The notes below the pieces were generated by a model. The model worked only from the letters and a program-made list of their open reading frames with translations. It was not told the DNA's origin and did not search any database. DNA of 64,000 nucleotides, taken from NCBI GenBank assembly GCA_942492445.1, contig CALOEW010000066.1, positions 1-64,000 of the forward strand. Reading direction: 5' to 3'. This DNA is from NORP240 sp942492445 (GTDB lineage: Bacteria > Pseudomonadota > Gammaproteobacteria > Pseudomonadales > Pseudohongiellaceae). Made by a program: the position numbers and the translations under genes. Shown in pieces: positions 1 through 8,490 of this stretch (positions are counted from its first letter, which is position 1; every line of letters starts with the position of its first letter).

Positions 1-2
1 AT

Positions 3-740
3 GCATTACGTACGTTCAGCGATCGGACTACTGCCGGCCTGCACCTCGAGTCGGGTGCCCGCAAGGTGTTATTTTCACAGCCGGCGGAAAGGGATGTGGA
101 CGCCACGCTGGTGTACGGCGTAAATCACATGGAACTTACGGGCCGGGAAACCGTGTTGTCCAATGCGTCCTGTACCACCAATGCTATTATCCCGGTTATC
201 CGCGCCGTCCATGAAGCTTTCGACATCAGCAATGGAGTGATCACCACAATTCATTCCGCCATGAACGACCAGCCGGTCATAGATGCTTACCATCACAGTG
301 ATGTGCGCAAGACTCGCAGTGCCATGCAATCGATTATTCCGGTGGAAACTGAGATCGCCCGCGGCATCGGCCGTATACTGCCTGACATGGCCGGTCGATT
401 TGAAGCCTATGCGGTTCGCGTGCCAACAGTCAATGTCTCCGCCATCGATCTGACCCTGGTTGTGGAACGGGATTGTAGCGTGGCCGAAGTCAATTCGCTG
501 ATTAAACAAGAAAGTTGTCGTCTTCCGCTGAATATACTCGGATATTCCGAAGAGCCACTGGCCTCCTGCGATTTCAATCATGACCCGCGTTCAGCTATCG
601 TTGATCTCGGATTTACCCGGGTCAGCGGCAGCAGGCTGGTAAAGTTGTTGATCTGGTTCGATAACGAGTGGGCTTATGCGAACCGCATGCTGGACGTGGC
701 ACAATACCTTTCAGGACTTGATCCTGCCGGAAGTCGGTGA
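3..740 (+). CDS. epd: Erythrose-4-phosphate dehydrogenase, 5' end outside window
   Basis: NAD-dependent oxidation of D-erythrose 4-phosphate to 4-phosphoerythronate, the first step of the DXP-dependent pyridoxal phosphate route; a GAPDH paralogue. The reading frame is open from base 3, so the N-terminal Rossmann part is missing at the window edge. Visible are the catalytic-cysteine motif SNASCTTN, TTIHSAMND and QSIIPV, and the C-terminal WFDNEWAYANRML segment. The wording of these motifs (HSAMND, VDLGFTRVSG) is closer to Epd than to glycolytic GapA, but the substrate cannot be settled from sequence, and Epd-like proteins often keep GAPDH activity. The downstream genes pgk and fba form the usual epd-pgk-fba order. 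Confidence 0.88.
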   Translation, partial: ALRTFSDRTTAGLHLESGARKVLFSQPAERDVDATLVYGVNHMELTGRETVLSNASCTTNAIIPVIRAVHEAFDISNGVITTIHSAMNDQPVIDAYHHSDVRKTRSAMQSIIPVETEIARGIGRILPDMAGRFEAYAVRVPTVNVSAIDLTLVVERDCSVAEVNSLIKQESCRLPLNILGYSEEPLASCDFNHDPRSAIVDLGFTRVSGSRLVKLLIWFDNEWAYANRMLDVAQYLSGLDPAGSR

Positions 741-787
741 AGCGAAGGCGGGCTCCCCCGGGAAAAGCAGGCACGGTGAATTTTCGT

Positions 788-819
788 CCGCCCGGCTATG
801 TAAGCCGGCCTGATAGGCG
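788..819 (+). other. Stem-loop between epd and pgk
   Basis: CCGGCT (792-797) and AGCCGG (803-808) form a perfect 6-bp stem with a 5-nt loop, enclosed by CCGCC and GGCGG. It lies about 50 nt after the epd stop codon. There is no following run of T, so a simple intrinsic terminator is not supported; it could be an mRNA-processing or stability hairpin between epd and pgk. Confidence 0.35.
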
Positions 820-1023
820 GTAGCTTTCTGATGACAAAATAACCCGTCCCAGCGCGGGCATAAGGTTTCATTGCTATGCAGGAACAGGTTTTGCTTCAAT
901 TTTATCGAGGCTTAAAGTAGTTTCACTGGTAACCTGACCTGTATCAGTGTGAACTGGCCCTAGGAGTATCAATTGCCAGAACATCTGAATCAACAGCTAT
1001 CTTGACTGGGGGAAGCCGAACAC

Positions 1024-2229
1024 ATGACTATCCTGCGAATGGAACAACTGGATCTTTCCGGAAAGCGCGTGCTGATACGGGAGGATTTGAATGTACCCAT
1101 ACAGAACGGGCTGGTGGCAAACGATACGCGGATTCGGGCTGCGTTGCCCACTATCAGGCTGGCGCTCGACCGTGGGGCCAGGCCGATCGTGATGTCGCAC
1201 CTGGGCCGCCCGGAAGAGGGTGTGCCCCTGAGGGAACAGCGGGAAGCATCGCTGTTACCAGTGGCGGGTCATCTCGCACAGTTGCTGGAATGCCAGGTCA
1301 ACCTTTGTGAAAATTACCTGGAAAGCCCCGCAGCAGCTATCCCTCAACAGGGTACGGTTACGCTGCTTGAAAACGTACGCATAAACAAGGGTGAAAAAGC
1401 CGATGACGAAGCATTGGCCCGAAGCTACGCGGCCCTGTGTGATATTTTTGTCATGGATGCATTCGGCACTGCTCACCGGGCTCAGGCAAGCACTCATGGA
1501 GTTGCAAAGTATGCGCCTGTCGCCTGTGCCGGACCATTACTTGCCGGGGAGTTGGACGCTCTCGAGCGCTCGCTGAAAAACCCTGAACGTCCAGTTCTTG
1601 CTATTGTAGGAGGTGCCAAGGTCTCCTCCAAACTACAGGTTCTGGAACGACTTGCTGATATTGTGGACCAGCTGATTGTCGGAGGCGGAATCGCCAATAC
1701 CTTTCTGGCTGCAGCAGGTCATCCGGTTGGTAAATCCCTTTACGAACCTGAATTGATGGATCAGGCTAGAGCCCTGATGAACAGGGTCGACATTCCAATT
1801 CCTGTCGATGTAAAAGTTGCCAGAGAATTTACCGATACGGCACAGTCCCTGGTTAAAAATGTCGACGAGATCGGGGCGGACGACATGATTCTCGACATTG
1901 GTCCGAAAACTGCCGCCATGCTGGCGGAAATAATAGCCGGCGTGAAGACTGTCATCTGGAACGGTCCGATAGGTGTTTTTGAGTTTGATCAGTTTTCTGA
2001 AGGGACACGGGCGGTAGCTGAGGCGGTGGCAGTCAACCAGGGATTTTCCATAGCCGGTGGTGGCGAGACCATTGCGGCGATAGACAAGTTTAAGGTTACC
2101 GACCGGATATCCTATATATCAACGGGTGGGGGTGCTTTTCTTGAATATGTGCAGGGGGCGGTTCTGCCGGCAGTCGCGATGCTGGAGACGCGCGGGCAGG
2201 AGAACTCAGACCAGACAGCCGCTGAATAA
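1024..2229 (+). CDS. pgk: Phosphoglycerate kinase
   Basis: Glycolytic and gluconeogenic enzyme transferring phosphate between 1,3-bisphosphoglycerate and ADP in the cytoplasm. At 401 residues it has the usual bacterial length. Seen: the N-terminal RxDxNVP-type motif (REDLNVPIQNG), the SHLGRP substrate loop, the hinge-side VGGAKVSSK motif and the C-terminal GGGETIAAI nucleotide-binding stretch. The ATG at 1024 follows a GGGGGA sequence at a good distance. It lies 283 bp after epd and 143 bp before fba, on the same strand, consistent with a glycolytic operon or regulon. Confidence 0.97.
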   Translation: MTILRMEQLDLSGKRVLIREDLNVPIQNGLVANDTRIRAALPTIRLALDRGARPIVMSHLGRPEEGVPLREQREASLLPVAGHLAQLLECQVNLCENYLESPAAAIPQQGTVTLLENVRINKGEKADDEALARSYAALCDIFVMDAFGTAHRAQASTHGVAKYAPVACAGPLLAGELDALERSLKNPERPVLAIVGGAKVSSKLQVLERLADIVDQLIVGGGIANTFLAAAGHPVGKSLYEPELMDQARALMNRVDIPIPVDVKVAREFTDTAQSLVKNVDEIGADDMILDIGPKTAAMLAEIIAGVKTVIWNGPIGVFEFDQFSEGTRAVAEAVAVNQGFSIAGGGETIAAIDKFKVTDRISYISTGGGAFLEYVQGAVLPAVAMLETRGQENSDQTAAE

Positions 2230-2372
2230 GGAAACTCAGAATGAGCTTCACGATGCTCCACGTTGTTAACGCAGAGTTCCGTGGATTTTTAAGGCATTGA
2301 GATTCGGACATGAGCTCAGCCCCTGACACTGTCGGGGCGGGCGTAAACAGTTAACGGAAAAGAGGATTTACC

Positions 2373-3422
2373 ATGGCTTTAATCAGCTTACGGCAGCTAT
2401 TGGATCATGCCGCGGAAAACGACTACGGTGTGCCGGCATTCAATGTCAACAATCTGGAGCAGGTAAGGGCTATCATGGAGGGGGCGGACGAAGTAAACAG
2501 TCCTGTCATTCTGCAGGCGTCAGCCGGTGCCAGGAAGTACGCCGGATCGACGTTTCTCAGCCACCTGATTCAGGCGGCAATTGAGGAATTCCCCCATATA
2601 CCGATTGTCATGCACCAGGATCATGGTGTTTCGCCCGCGGTCTGCCAGCGCTCTATTCAATTGGGTTTTTCCTCGGTAATGATGGACGGGTCTCTGGCTG
2701 AGGATGGCAAAACTCCAACCGACTTTGACTACAATGTCCGCGTCACCAGCCTGACCGTGCAAATGGCTCACGCCTGCGGGGTGTCGGTGGAAGGAGAGAT
2801 AGGATGTCTTGGCTCACTGGAAACCGGTTTGGCTGGTGAAGAAGACGGAGTGGGTGCGGAAGGTAAACTGTCCATGGAACAGCTTCTCACAGACCCGCAG
2901 GAGGCATCCGATTTTGTTGATGCCACCGGTGTGGATGCGCTGGCTATAGCAGTGGGAACCAGCCATGGCGCATACAAGTTCAGCCGCCCGCCCACAGGCG
3001 ACATCCTTGCAATCGACAGGATCAGGGAAATTCATGCAAAGATACCGAACACGCACCTGGTTATGCATGGCTCCTCTTCGGTGCCTCAGGAATGGCTGGC
3101 AGTGATCAATGAATTCGGAGGAGAGATTCCGGAGACTTATGGTGTGCCGGTGGAGGAAATTCAGGAGGGTATAAAGCACGGGGTTCGTAAAGTGAATATA
3201 GACACGGATCTGCGACTCGCATCGACAGGCGCGGTCCGCAGATTTCTCTCTGAAAACAAGTCCGAGTTTGACCCGAGGAAGTTCCTGACGCCAACAATAG
3301 GCGCCATGAAATCGATTGTAAAAGCCAGGCTGGAAGCATTCGGTACCGCTGGGCAGATTTCCCGGATCTCTAAAATCTATTCGCTTGAAAAAATGTCGCA
3401 ACGCTACATTGACGGAGTGTGA
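2373..3422 (+). CDS. fba: Class II fructose-bisphosphate aldolase
   Basis: Zinc-dependent aldolase interconverting fructose 1,6-bisphosphate with glyceraldehyde 3-phosphate and dihydroxyacetone phosphate. The 349-residue protein has the class II metal and active-site motifs HQDHG, GTSHGAYKF and MHGSSSVP, and NIDTDLRLA near the C-terminus. It resembles the longer Calvin-cycle-type (CbbA/Fda) subgroup common in Pseudomonas; this does not imply carbon fixation, since no other Calvin cycle gene is present. The start is ATG 2373 with GAGG eight to ten bases upstream. It is the third gene in the epd-pgk-fba run. Confidence 0.96.
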   Translation: MALISLRQLLDHAAENDYGVPAFNVNNLEQVRAIMEGADEVNSPVILQASAGARKYAGSTFLSHLIQAAIEEFPHIPIVMHQDHGVSPAVCQRSIQLGFSSVMMDGSLAEDGKTPTDFDYNVRVTSLTVQMAHACGVSVEGEIGCLGSLETGLAGEEDGVGAEGKLSMEQLLTDPQEASDFVDATGVDALAIAVGTSHGAYKFSRPPTGDILAIDRIREIHAKIPNTHLVMHGSSSVPQEWLAVINEFGGEIPETYGVPVEEIQEGIKHGVRKVNIDTDLRLASTGAVRRFLSENKSEFDPRKFLTPTIGAMKSIVKARLEAFGTAGQISRISKIYSLEKMSQRYIDGV

Positions 3423-3450
3423 AAGGGGCCGAACCGATCAGGCAGTTTCC

Positions 3451-4416
3451 ATGAGCCTTACCCTCGAACAGGTCAGGCAGCTGCGCCAAAGTCTGCCGCC
3501 TATGGACTTTCAGTCGCCGGCATCCAATGATGCGCTGACAACGGCGTACCTGTCTCACTACGGACTTGACCGGCTGGTGTTGCCCTGGCCGACAGTGCAA
3601 AGTCTTGGCAGTTTCCCGAGCCTGAAATACCGCCTCGCCGCACACTATTTTGCAGTGCCGGCAGCTGTTCATAAGGGTGTCTTTGTGATCGTCCACGGTT
3701 ACTATGATCACGTGGGCCTGTTCAGCCGGCCTATTGAATTCTGCCTGTCCCTTGGCTATTCAGTGCTTGCTTTCGACCTGCCAGGTCACGGTTTGTCGGA
3801 GGGTGACGCGGCCAGCATTGTTTCCTTTGACCATTATAGCCAGGCACTTGTGGATTGTCTCCGGCTGGCCGAAGGGTCCGGCGTTGTCGGTCCCTGGCAT
3901 GTCCTGGCACAGAGCACCGGGGCGGCAGCCGTGATCAATTGCCTGCTTAAGTCAAACCAGTTTCCTGTCGGGAAGGTGCAAAAAGTAATTCTACTTGCCC
4001 CTCTGCTGCGGCCAGCTGATTGGACACGTGGCCTTCTTAAGTACTGGCTGTTGCACTGGTTTGTCGAGCGCGTGCCCAGAGAGTTCGCTCGCAACAGCCA
4101 TGACAGGAGGTTTTTGCGATTTATCGCCGAAGATGACCCGCTGCAGGCACGCTATTTAATGGTGGACTGGGTAAGCTCTCTGAGAGTCTACCTGAATGAT
4201 TTCTCCCGTGCTCCTCAATCTGGAATTCCATTGTCCATCATCCAGGGTACCGGGGATACAACTGTTGACTGGCGATACAATCTCACCAGTTTGCAGGCAA
4301 AATTTCCACTTGCAGAGACATTTCTGATAGAAGGTGCCAGACATCACCTGGTGAATGAATCCGGGGAATATCAAGATCGGCTGTTCGCGATCATCAATGG
4401 AATAGTGAATTCCTGA
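3451..4416 (+). CDS. Alpha/beta hydrolase, lysophospholipase-like
   Basis: Predicted cytoplasmic serine hydrolase of the PldB/monoacylglycerol-lipase type; substrate unknown. Seen in the 321-residue product: an HGYYDH oxyanion-side turn, the strand FDLPGHGLSEG, the nucleophile elbow AQSTGAAA (Ser in a Q-S-T-G context rather than the strict G-x-S-x-G), an acid near QGTGDTTVDW and the terminal His in GARHHLV. The frame opens upstream at 3385, inside fba. I chose ATG 3451, which avoids overlap and fits the family N-terminus, although no strong ribosome binding site precedes it. It lies directly behind fba and may be cotranscribed. Confidence 0.8.
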   Translation: MSLTLEQVRQLRQSLPPMDFQSPASNDALTTAYLSHYGLDRLVLPWPTVQSLGSFPSLKYRLAAHYFAVPAAVHKGVFVIVHGYYDHVGLFSRPIEFCLSLGYSVLAFDLPGHGLSEGDAASIVSFDHYSQALVDCLRLAEGSGVVGPWHVLAQSTGAAAVINCLLKSNQFPVGKVQKVILLAPLLRPADWTRGLLKYWLLHWFVERVPREFARNSHDRRFLRFIAEDDPLQARYLMVDWVSSLRVYLNDFSRAPQSGIPLSIIQGTGDTTVDWRYNLTSLQAKFPLAETFLIEGARHHLVNESGEYQDRLFAIINGIVNS

Positions 4417-4570
4417 GCTGTGAACCGGGCACTCCCGACCGTGCTTTCCGACATGCCCGCTGTCTACATTGCAATGCCTCGAGGGCCAGCCCATGGCGGC
4501 GTTACTGCACTTCGAAGGTAAATCAGGCTGAAGCCAGGGCATTGCGGTATTAATTCAGAGATTCCCTGGA

Positions 4571-4576
4571 TATAAT
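4571..4576 (+). promoter_or_regulatory. Candidate -10 box upstream of the MFS gene
   Basis: A perfect TATAAT lies 26 bp upstream of the GTG start at 4603. No good -35 sits at 16-18 bp: TTGCGG at 4542 is 23 bp away and TTAATT at 4550 is 15 bp away. The implied leader would be only about 20 nt. Confidence 0.4.
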
Positions 4577-4602
4577 CTGTTCCCCTCGACACCCGGTATC
4601 CC

Positions 4603-5835
4603 GTGAGTAACCTGTTCCGATCACTTGCCGCACCCAATTACCGTCTCTGGGTTGTCGGTGCCTTGATCTCCAATATTGGCACCTGGATGCAACGGACGGC
4701 TCAGGACTGGCTGGTTTTCACCGAGCTGACCGAAAACAATGCCACTTCACTGGGGCTGGTCATGGCGCTGCAGTTCGGTCCTCAGTTTCTGTTGCTGCCA
4801 CTGACCGGCTACGCTGCCGATTATCTGCCTCTACGCAGGCTGGTGTTTGTCACTCAGTCGGTCATGGCTTTATTGGCGCTGGTGCTGGGATACCTGGTAG
4901 TGAGTGATCAGGTTCAACTCTGGCAGGTGTACCTGGTTGCCTTCCTGCTTGGCTGTGCCACGGCTTTTGACATGCCTGCCCGCCAGACGTTTGTGTCAGA
5001 ACTGGTACCTGACAACCACCTTACCAATGCCGTCGCGCTGAACTCCACCTCATTTCAGACAGCCCGCCTCATCGGTCCAGCCTTGGCCGGGGTGCTCATT
5101 GGTCTGGTCGGGACCGGTTGGGTGTTCCTCATCAATGGCTTCTCCTTCGTCTCCGTACTGCTGGCGATTGTGTTCATGCGGGCTGATCAATTACGGTTTC
5201 GGGATCTTACCGCTACTCCACCAGGCGGTATGTTGCAGGGATTTCGCTACATCACCGGCAACGGTCAGATCCTTGCCGCCATGCTGATGTTCATGCTGAT
5301 CGGTACTTTCACCATTAATTTTCCGGTTTATCTGTCCACCATGGGCGTCAGGGAGTTTGGCGTTGATTCCGGCCGCTTTGGACTGATGACTTCAATGATC
5401 GCCGTCGGGTCGGTGATTGGTGCATTGATGGCGGCCAACAGGGAACATCCGAAAATGCGGCACCTGCTGCTGGGCGCGTCGTTTCTGGGGTGCGCATTGA
5501 CCCTGGCTGCCCTGATGCCCGGGCTTGTTTCATTCTGCCTGATGCTGGTACTGGTGGGGATTTCCGCTCAGACCTTCATGACAAGTGTCAACGGGTCGGT
5601 ACAGATGTGGACGGTGCCGGCAATGCGGGGGAGGGTGATTTCCATTGTCTTTGCGCTGTCGGTAGGCGGCACGCCAATTGGCGCGCTGACAGTCGGGTGG
5701 GTGGCTGACAATTACGGACCACGGATGGCAATGGCTGGCGGTGCCCTGGCGGCTTTTGCGGCAGCCATTGTGGGCCTTTACTTTATTGTCAGAGAACGAC
5801 AGAAAAGACGCGAAAGCAGTCCCGAAGAGCTCTGA
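4603..5835 (+). CDS. MFS transporter, TMS/enterobactin-exporter-like
   Basis: Inner-membrane major facilitator of the transmembrane secretion effector group (MFS_3/EntS-like), probably a proton-driven exporter; substrate unknown. The 410-residue chain has about 12 hydrophobic segments, beginning LWVVGALISNIGTWMQRTAQDWL, a signature of this group, and DMPARQTFVSELV after the fourth segment. It ends in a short basic tail. The start is GTG 4603; no ATG lies nearby, and the family N-terminus (NYRLW) matches this position. It is preceded by a TATAAT and followed by a hairpin before the convergent gamma-glutamyltransferase gene. Confidence 0.86.
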   Translation: MSNLFRSLAAPNYRLWVVGALISNIGTWMQRTAQDWLVFTELTENNATSLGLVMALQFGPQFLLLPLTGYAADYLPLRRLVFVTQSVMALLALVLGYLVVSDQVQLWQVYLVAFLLGCATAFDMPARQTFVSELVPDNHLTNAVALNSTSFQTARLIGPALAGVLIGLVGTGWVFLINGFSFVSVLLAIVFMRADQLRFRDLTATPPGGMLQGFRYITGNGQILAAMLMFMLIGTFTINFPVYLSTMGVREFGVDSGRFGLMTSMIAVGSVIGALMAANREHPKMRHLLLGASFLGCALTLAALMPGLVSFCLMLVLVGISAQTFMTSVNGSVQMWTVPAMRGRVISIVFALSVGGTPIGALTVGWVADNYGPRMAMAGGALAAFAAAIVGLYFIVRERQKRRESSPEEL

Positions 5836-5871
5836 GTGCAGTTGCCGGCTTGCCGCTTCCGGCCCTGGTGA

Positions 5872-5892
5872 CAGGATACCCCCGCTATCCTG
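5872..5892. terminator. Hairpin between convergent MFS and ggt genes
   Basis: CAGGATA (5872-5878) and TATCCTG (5886-5892) form a perfect 7-bp stem around a C-rich 7-nt loop. It lies between two convergent stop codons (5835 and 5954), where a bidirectional terminator is expected. There is no T-run on either side, so the terminator role is inferred from position. Confidence 0.4.
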
Positions 5893-5953
5893 ACGACAAC
5901 AGTGACAGACCATGTGCCGAATCCGCCGCAGCCGGATACCACCGCTAACCTCA

Positions 5954-7744
5954 CTACAGGGGATTGGATGCCATTACTGTACCCTCACGGCGGGGGTCCG
6001 CGGCACCCATCAGTTCATCCTTACCCACAAGGATCACGTTCAGGCCGGAGTTTTCACCGGCACTTTCCTGCACATTGTAACCTGCCTGCCGCAATTGATC
6101 CGCCAGCTGCGGTCCGGGCTCCCTTCCGGTTTCGACACGCACGATTTCTCCGCGTGCAATGATGTTGGGGAAGTTCACGGCATCCTGAACTGATAACCCC
6201 CAGTCGACGACACCCAGGACTGTTTTGGCGGTATAAGCCGGAATGGAGTTGCCACCGGGGGAGCCCGTTACCATGAACAGCTCTCCGTCCGGGTCCAGGA
6301 TTATGGTGGGGGACATGGACGAGCGGGGTCGGGCGCCGGGTCGGACTGCATTGGCAGCCTCTGGGCGCTCGGGATCGTATGCCCTCGCAAAATCAGTGAG
6401 TTCGTTATTCAATAGGAATCCGGCTGCCCAGCGCGCTGATCCAAATGCCGACTCCACAGTCATCGTCATGGCCACGGCATTCCCTTCGTTGTCCACGATG
6501 GAAAAGTGTGTGGTACCGGCGGGTTCCAGGGTAGAGTCTGCACCCGGCGTGGCCAGCGGTTGTCCCCCCAAAACGTCAGCCGGGTCGCCGTGGGCAGGAA
6601 TCCCGTCCGGAGGTGCCGGGTTTCCAGCGCGGAATTCCAGGTACCTGGGATCCAGCAACTGGTCCAGTGGTACATCGACCAGGTCCGGATCACCGAAGTA
6701 GTAGTCACGGTCAGCGTAAGCAAGCCGCTGGGCATCCACGAAGGTACGCACTCGATCTGAAAGGCCGGGATTCTCAGGCAGCAGCCGATCGTAAAGGTTC
6801 GCCAGCATTATCTGCATGGCACCTGAGGAAGGGGGTGTTGCAGAGCACAGGCTAAGATCTCGCCAGTCCCTGCAGATGGCCGGCCTTTCTCTGGCCCGGT
6901 AGTTGGCGATGTCCTCGGTGGTCAGGCTGCCGCCATTGGGCTCGGCCCGGGCGGCGCTGGCAATGGCCTCGGCTATGTCCCCGTGGTAAAACGCAGCCGG
7001 GCCACCGGTGGCAATACGACTCAAGGTGTCGGCGTATTCGGGGTTTCGCAGTAACTGACCGGCCTGAACTGGTTGCCCATCGGGGTAGAAATATTCCGAA
7101 GCGCCCGGGTTCTCATCCAGTCTGGATAGGTTTGCCATACGGGGCAGAAAGTCGGCCAGCTTTTCCGACACCACAAATCCTTCGTTAGCCAGCCTGATGG
7201 CCGGCTCGAATAACGCCTCCCAGGGCAGCACACCGAAATTGTCATGGGCAAGCCGGTAGAGCGCAACAGCGCCTGGTACACCGACGGCTTTGCCGCTTTG
7301 CCAGGCGTCCAGGAAACCCATTACCTCACCCCCGGCCATGAACATGTCGGCACTTGCACCAGCCGGCGCACTCTCGCGACCGTCAAGAAAACGCACCTGC
7401 CCGGTTGCCCGCTCATAGACCATCATAAATCCGCCCCCGCCGAGCCCGGAGCTCTCCGGTTCAACCAGACCCAGTACCGCGTGGGCGGCTATCGCGGCGT
7501 CAACGGCATGGCCACCCTGGGCCAGCATTTCCGCCGCCGCCTCGGTAGCATAGGGATTCGCGACTACGGCCATGAAGCCGAGGCTCCAGTCTTCGCGGGA
7601 GGTTTTATACCGCAACGAGTCCGTATCTGCGGAGATTTTCGTCGACAGGGAGGAATCTGAGAGAGTCGAATCAGCGGGTAAGTCATCAGATTCAGAACAA
7701 CTGGTCAGTAACAGAACAAATAGCAGCAGAGTGAGCGCTTTCAT
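5954..7744 (-). CDS. ggt: Gamma-glutamyltransferase, lipoprotein
   Basis: Ntn-hydrolase that removes the gamma-glutamyl group from glutathione and related peptides in the periplasm. The true start is ATG at 7744, giving a lipoprotein signal with lipobox LLTSC (Cys 16); the frame continues open upstream through a repeat but that part is not protein-like. Self-cleavage should occur before Thr 411 in the motif AGTTHFSIVD, giving the large and small subunits. SGLGGGGF near residue 100, SPGGN and RPRSSMSP are also family motifs. At 596 residues the length is normal. The start codon is only 28 bp from a palindromic transposon-like repeat, which therefore occupies the promoter region. A gamma-glutamylcyclotransferase follows across the repeat island. 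Confidence 0.92.
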   Translation of the reverse strand: MKALTLLLFVLLLTSCSESDDLPADSTLSDSSLSTKISADTDSLRYKTSREDWSLGFMAVVANPYATEAAAEMLAQGGHAVDAAIAAHAVLGLVEPESSGLGGGGFMMVYERATGQVRFLDGRESAPAGASADMFMAGGEVMGFLDAWQSGKAVGVPGAVALYRLAHDNFGVLPWEALFEPAIRLANEGFVVSEKLADFLPRMANLSRLDENPGASEYFYPDGQPVQAGQLLRNPEYADTLSRIATGGPAAFYHGDIAEAIASAARAEPNGGSLTTEDIANYRARERPAICRDWRDLSLCSATPPSSGAMQIMLANLYDRLLPENPGLSDRVRTFVDAQRLAYADRDYYFGDPDLVDVPLDQLLDPRYLEFRAGNPAPPDGIPAHGDPADVLGGQPLATPGADSTLEPAGTTHFSIVDNEGNAVAMTMTVESAFGSARWAAGFLLNNELTDFARAYDPERPEAANAVRPGARPRSSMSPTIILDPDGELFMVTGSPGGNSIPAYTAKTVLGVVDWGLSVQDAVNFPNIIARGEIVRVETGREPGPQLADQLRQAGYNVQESAGENSGLNVILVGKDELMGAADPRREGTVMASNPL

Positions 7745-7771
7745 TGTAGAACTCTCGGATCGATGGATTAG

Positions 7772-7932
7772 GGAACCTCTGATTAAGTCCCACAACGCTC
7801 TGGCCTTCAGGCGGGGCCTGTCGGGCGTCGCTGCCGTGCTTGGCAAGGGAGTGACCATTCCCGGCGCACGGCGCCTTACAGCAACACCCGACAGACTTCC
7901 GCAGAGCATTGTGGGACTTAATCAGAGGTTCC
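7772..7932. repeat. Full-length palindromic MITE-like repeat (family A, copy 1)
   Basis: A 161-bp element with terminal inverted repeats that begin GGAACCTCTGATTAAGTCCC and match over about 31 bp with one mismatch. The inner part is also palindromic (CTGTCGGGCGTCGCTG against its near complement; GCCGTGC against GCACGGC), so a transcript would fold into one long hairpin. It is flanked by TTAG on both sides (7768-7771 and 7933-7936), a plausible 4-bp target duplication of the YTAR type known for IS5-family elements. No coding capacity. It is the reference copy for the other family A repeats. Confidence 0.9.
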
Positions 7933-7970
7933 TTAGTATGTCCTGTGACAATGTGATGCAATCATTGCCA

Positions 7971-8022
7971 GGAAACCTCCGATCAGGCCCTGCCGCGCTG
8001 CGGGTCTTGATCAGAGGCACCC
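7971..8022. repeat. Short degenerate copy of repeat family A (copy 2)
   Basis: About 52 bp: left arm beginning GGAAACCTCCGATCAG and right arm ending TTGATCAGAGGCACC, joined by a short GC-rich loop. The arms are diverged from the family terminus at several positions. It lies 38 bp from copy 1 in the same non-coding island. Confidence 0.65.
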
Positions 8023-8049
8023 TGAGACGTAACCCAAGCTTATCATAAT

Positions 8050-8120
8050 CTCTGCCCGGCATTGCTGTGATTGACTCGAAGCCACAGGATACCCCTGCCG
8101 GTCGCGCCGCTCGAAGCCAC
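8050..8120. repeat. Repeat family B, copy 1
   Basis: This segment contains ATACCCCTGCCGG followed by GCGCCGCTCGAAGCC and preceded by GCATTGCTGTGATTGA. A clearly related arrangement is found at 28157-28247. It is non-coding and lies between two family A repeat pieces. The block is also bracketed by CAGGATAC (8085) and GTATCCTG (about 8153), an inverted pair. Confidence 0.5.
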
Positions 8121-8160
8121 CTATCTCGTTCAACTCTGCAACCCCGGAAACAGTATCCTG

Positions 8161-8188
8161 AGAACCTCTGATCAAGTCCCATAGCGCT
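8161..8188 (+). repeat. Solo left end of repeat family A (copy 3)
   Basis: AGAACCTCTGATCAAGTCCC followed by ATAGCGCT matches the family A terminus with two substitutions in the first 20 bases. No matching right end follows within 200 bp, so this is a truncated copy. Confidence 0.65.
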
Positions 8189-8312
8189 ATCTGATTTTCC
8201 AAATTCAAAATTTACTGACTTATCACCCCAGGAGCATGGGCACACTGCAGGCATCGGTTCCATGACGCCCGGGAAATCTTTATTTGCAGGTCGCTTGAGT
8301 CCAGAGAAGCCC

Positions 8313-8444
8313 TGTCTTCTTTCCGCCAGAACTGGTATTTCTTGAAAATGTGGGACAGGAATGTCCACAGGTCTATTGGATCTCAAGAAATTCTGTCTAC
8401 TTTCCGGCAATATTGGTATTTCTACTAAATATGGGGCAGCAATG
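8313..8444 (+). repeat. Pair of imperfect 51-bp direct repeats
   Basis: Units at 8313-8363 and 8394-8444, 81 bp apart start to start, share TGTCT, CTTTCCG, TTGGTATTTCT-like and GGGACAGGAATG/GGGGCAGCAATG blocks; I estimate roughly three quarters of positions match. They lie in non-coding DNA just upstream of the gamma-glutamylcyclotransferase gene. The repeat ends resemble the right end of family A, so they may be decayed fragments. The whole region 7745-8490 holds only repeats, and I see no gene in it. Confidence 0.5.
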
Positions 8445-8490
8445 ACCCGGGATAATTGTTCAGGGGTCAGTCGAGAAACAGGAGATTACA

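Noticed and set aside
3..740. Assignment of the first gene as glycolytic GapA
   Set aside because: Motif wording (HSAMND, QSIIPV, VDLGFTRVSG) is closer to Epd, although activity overlap is possible.
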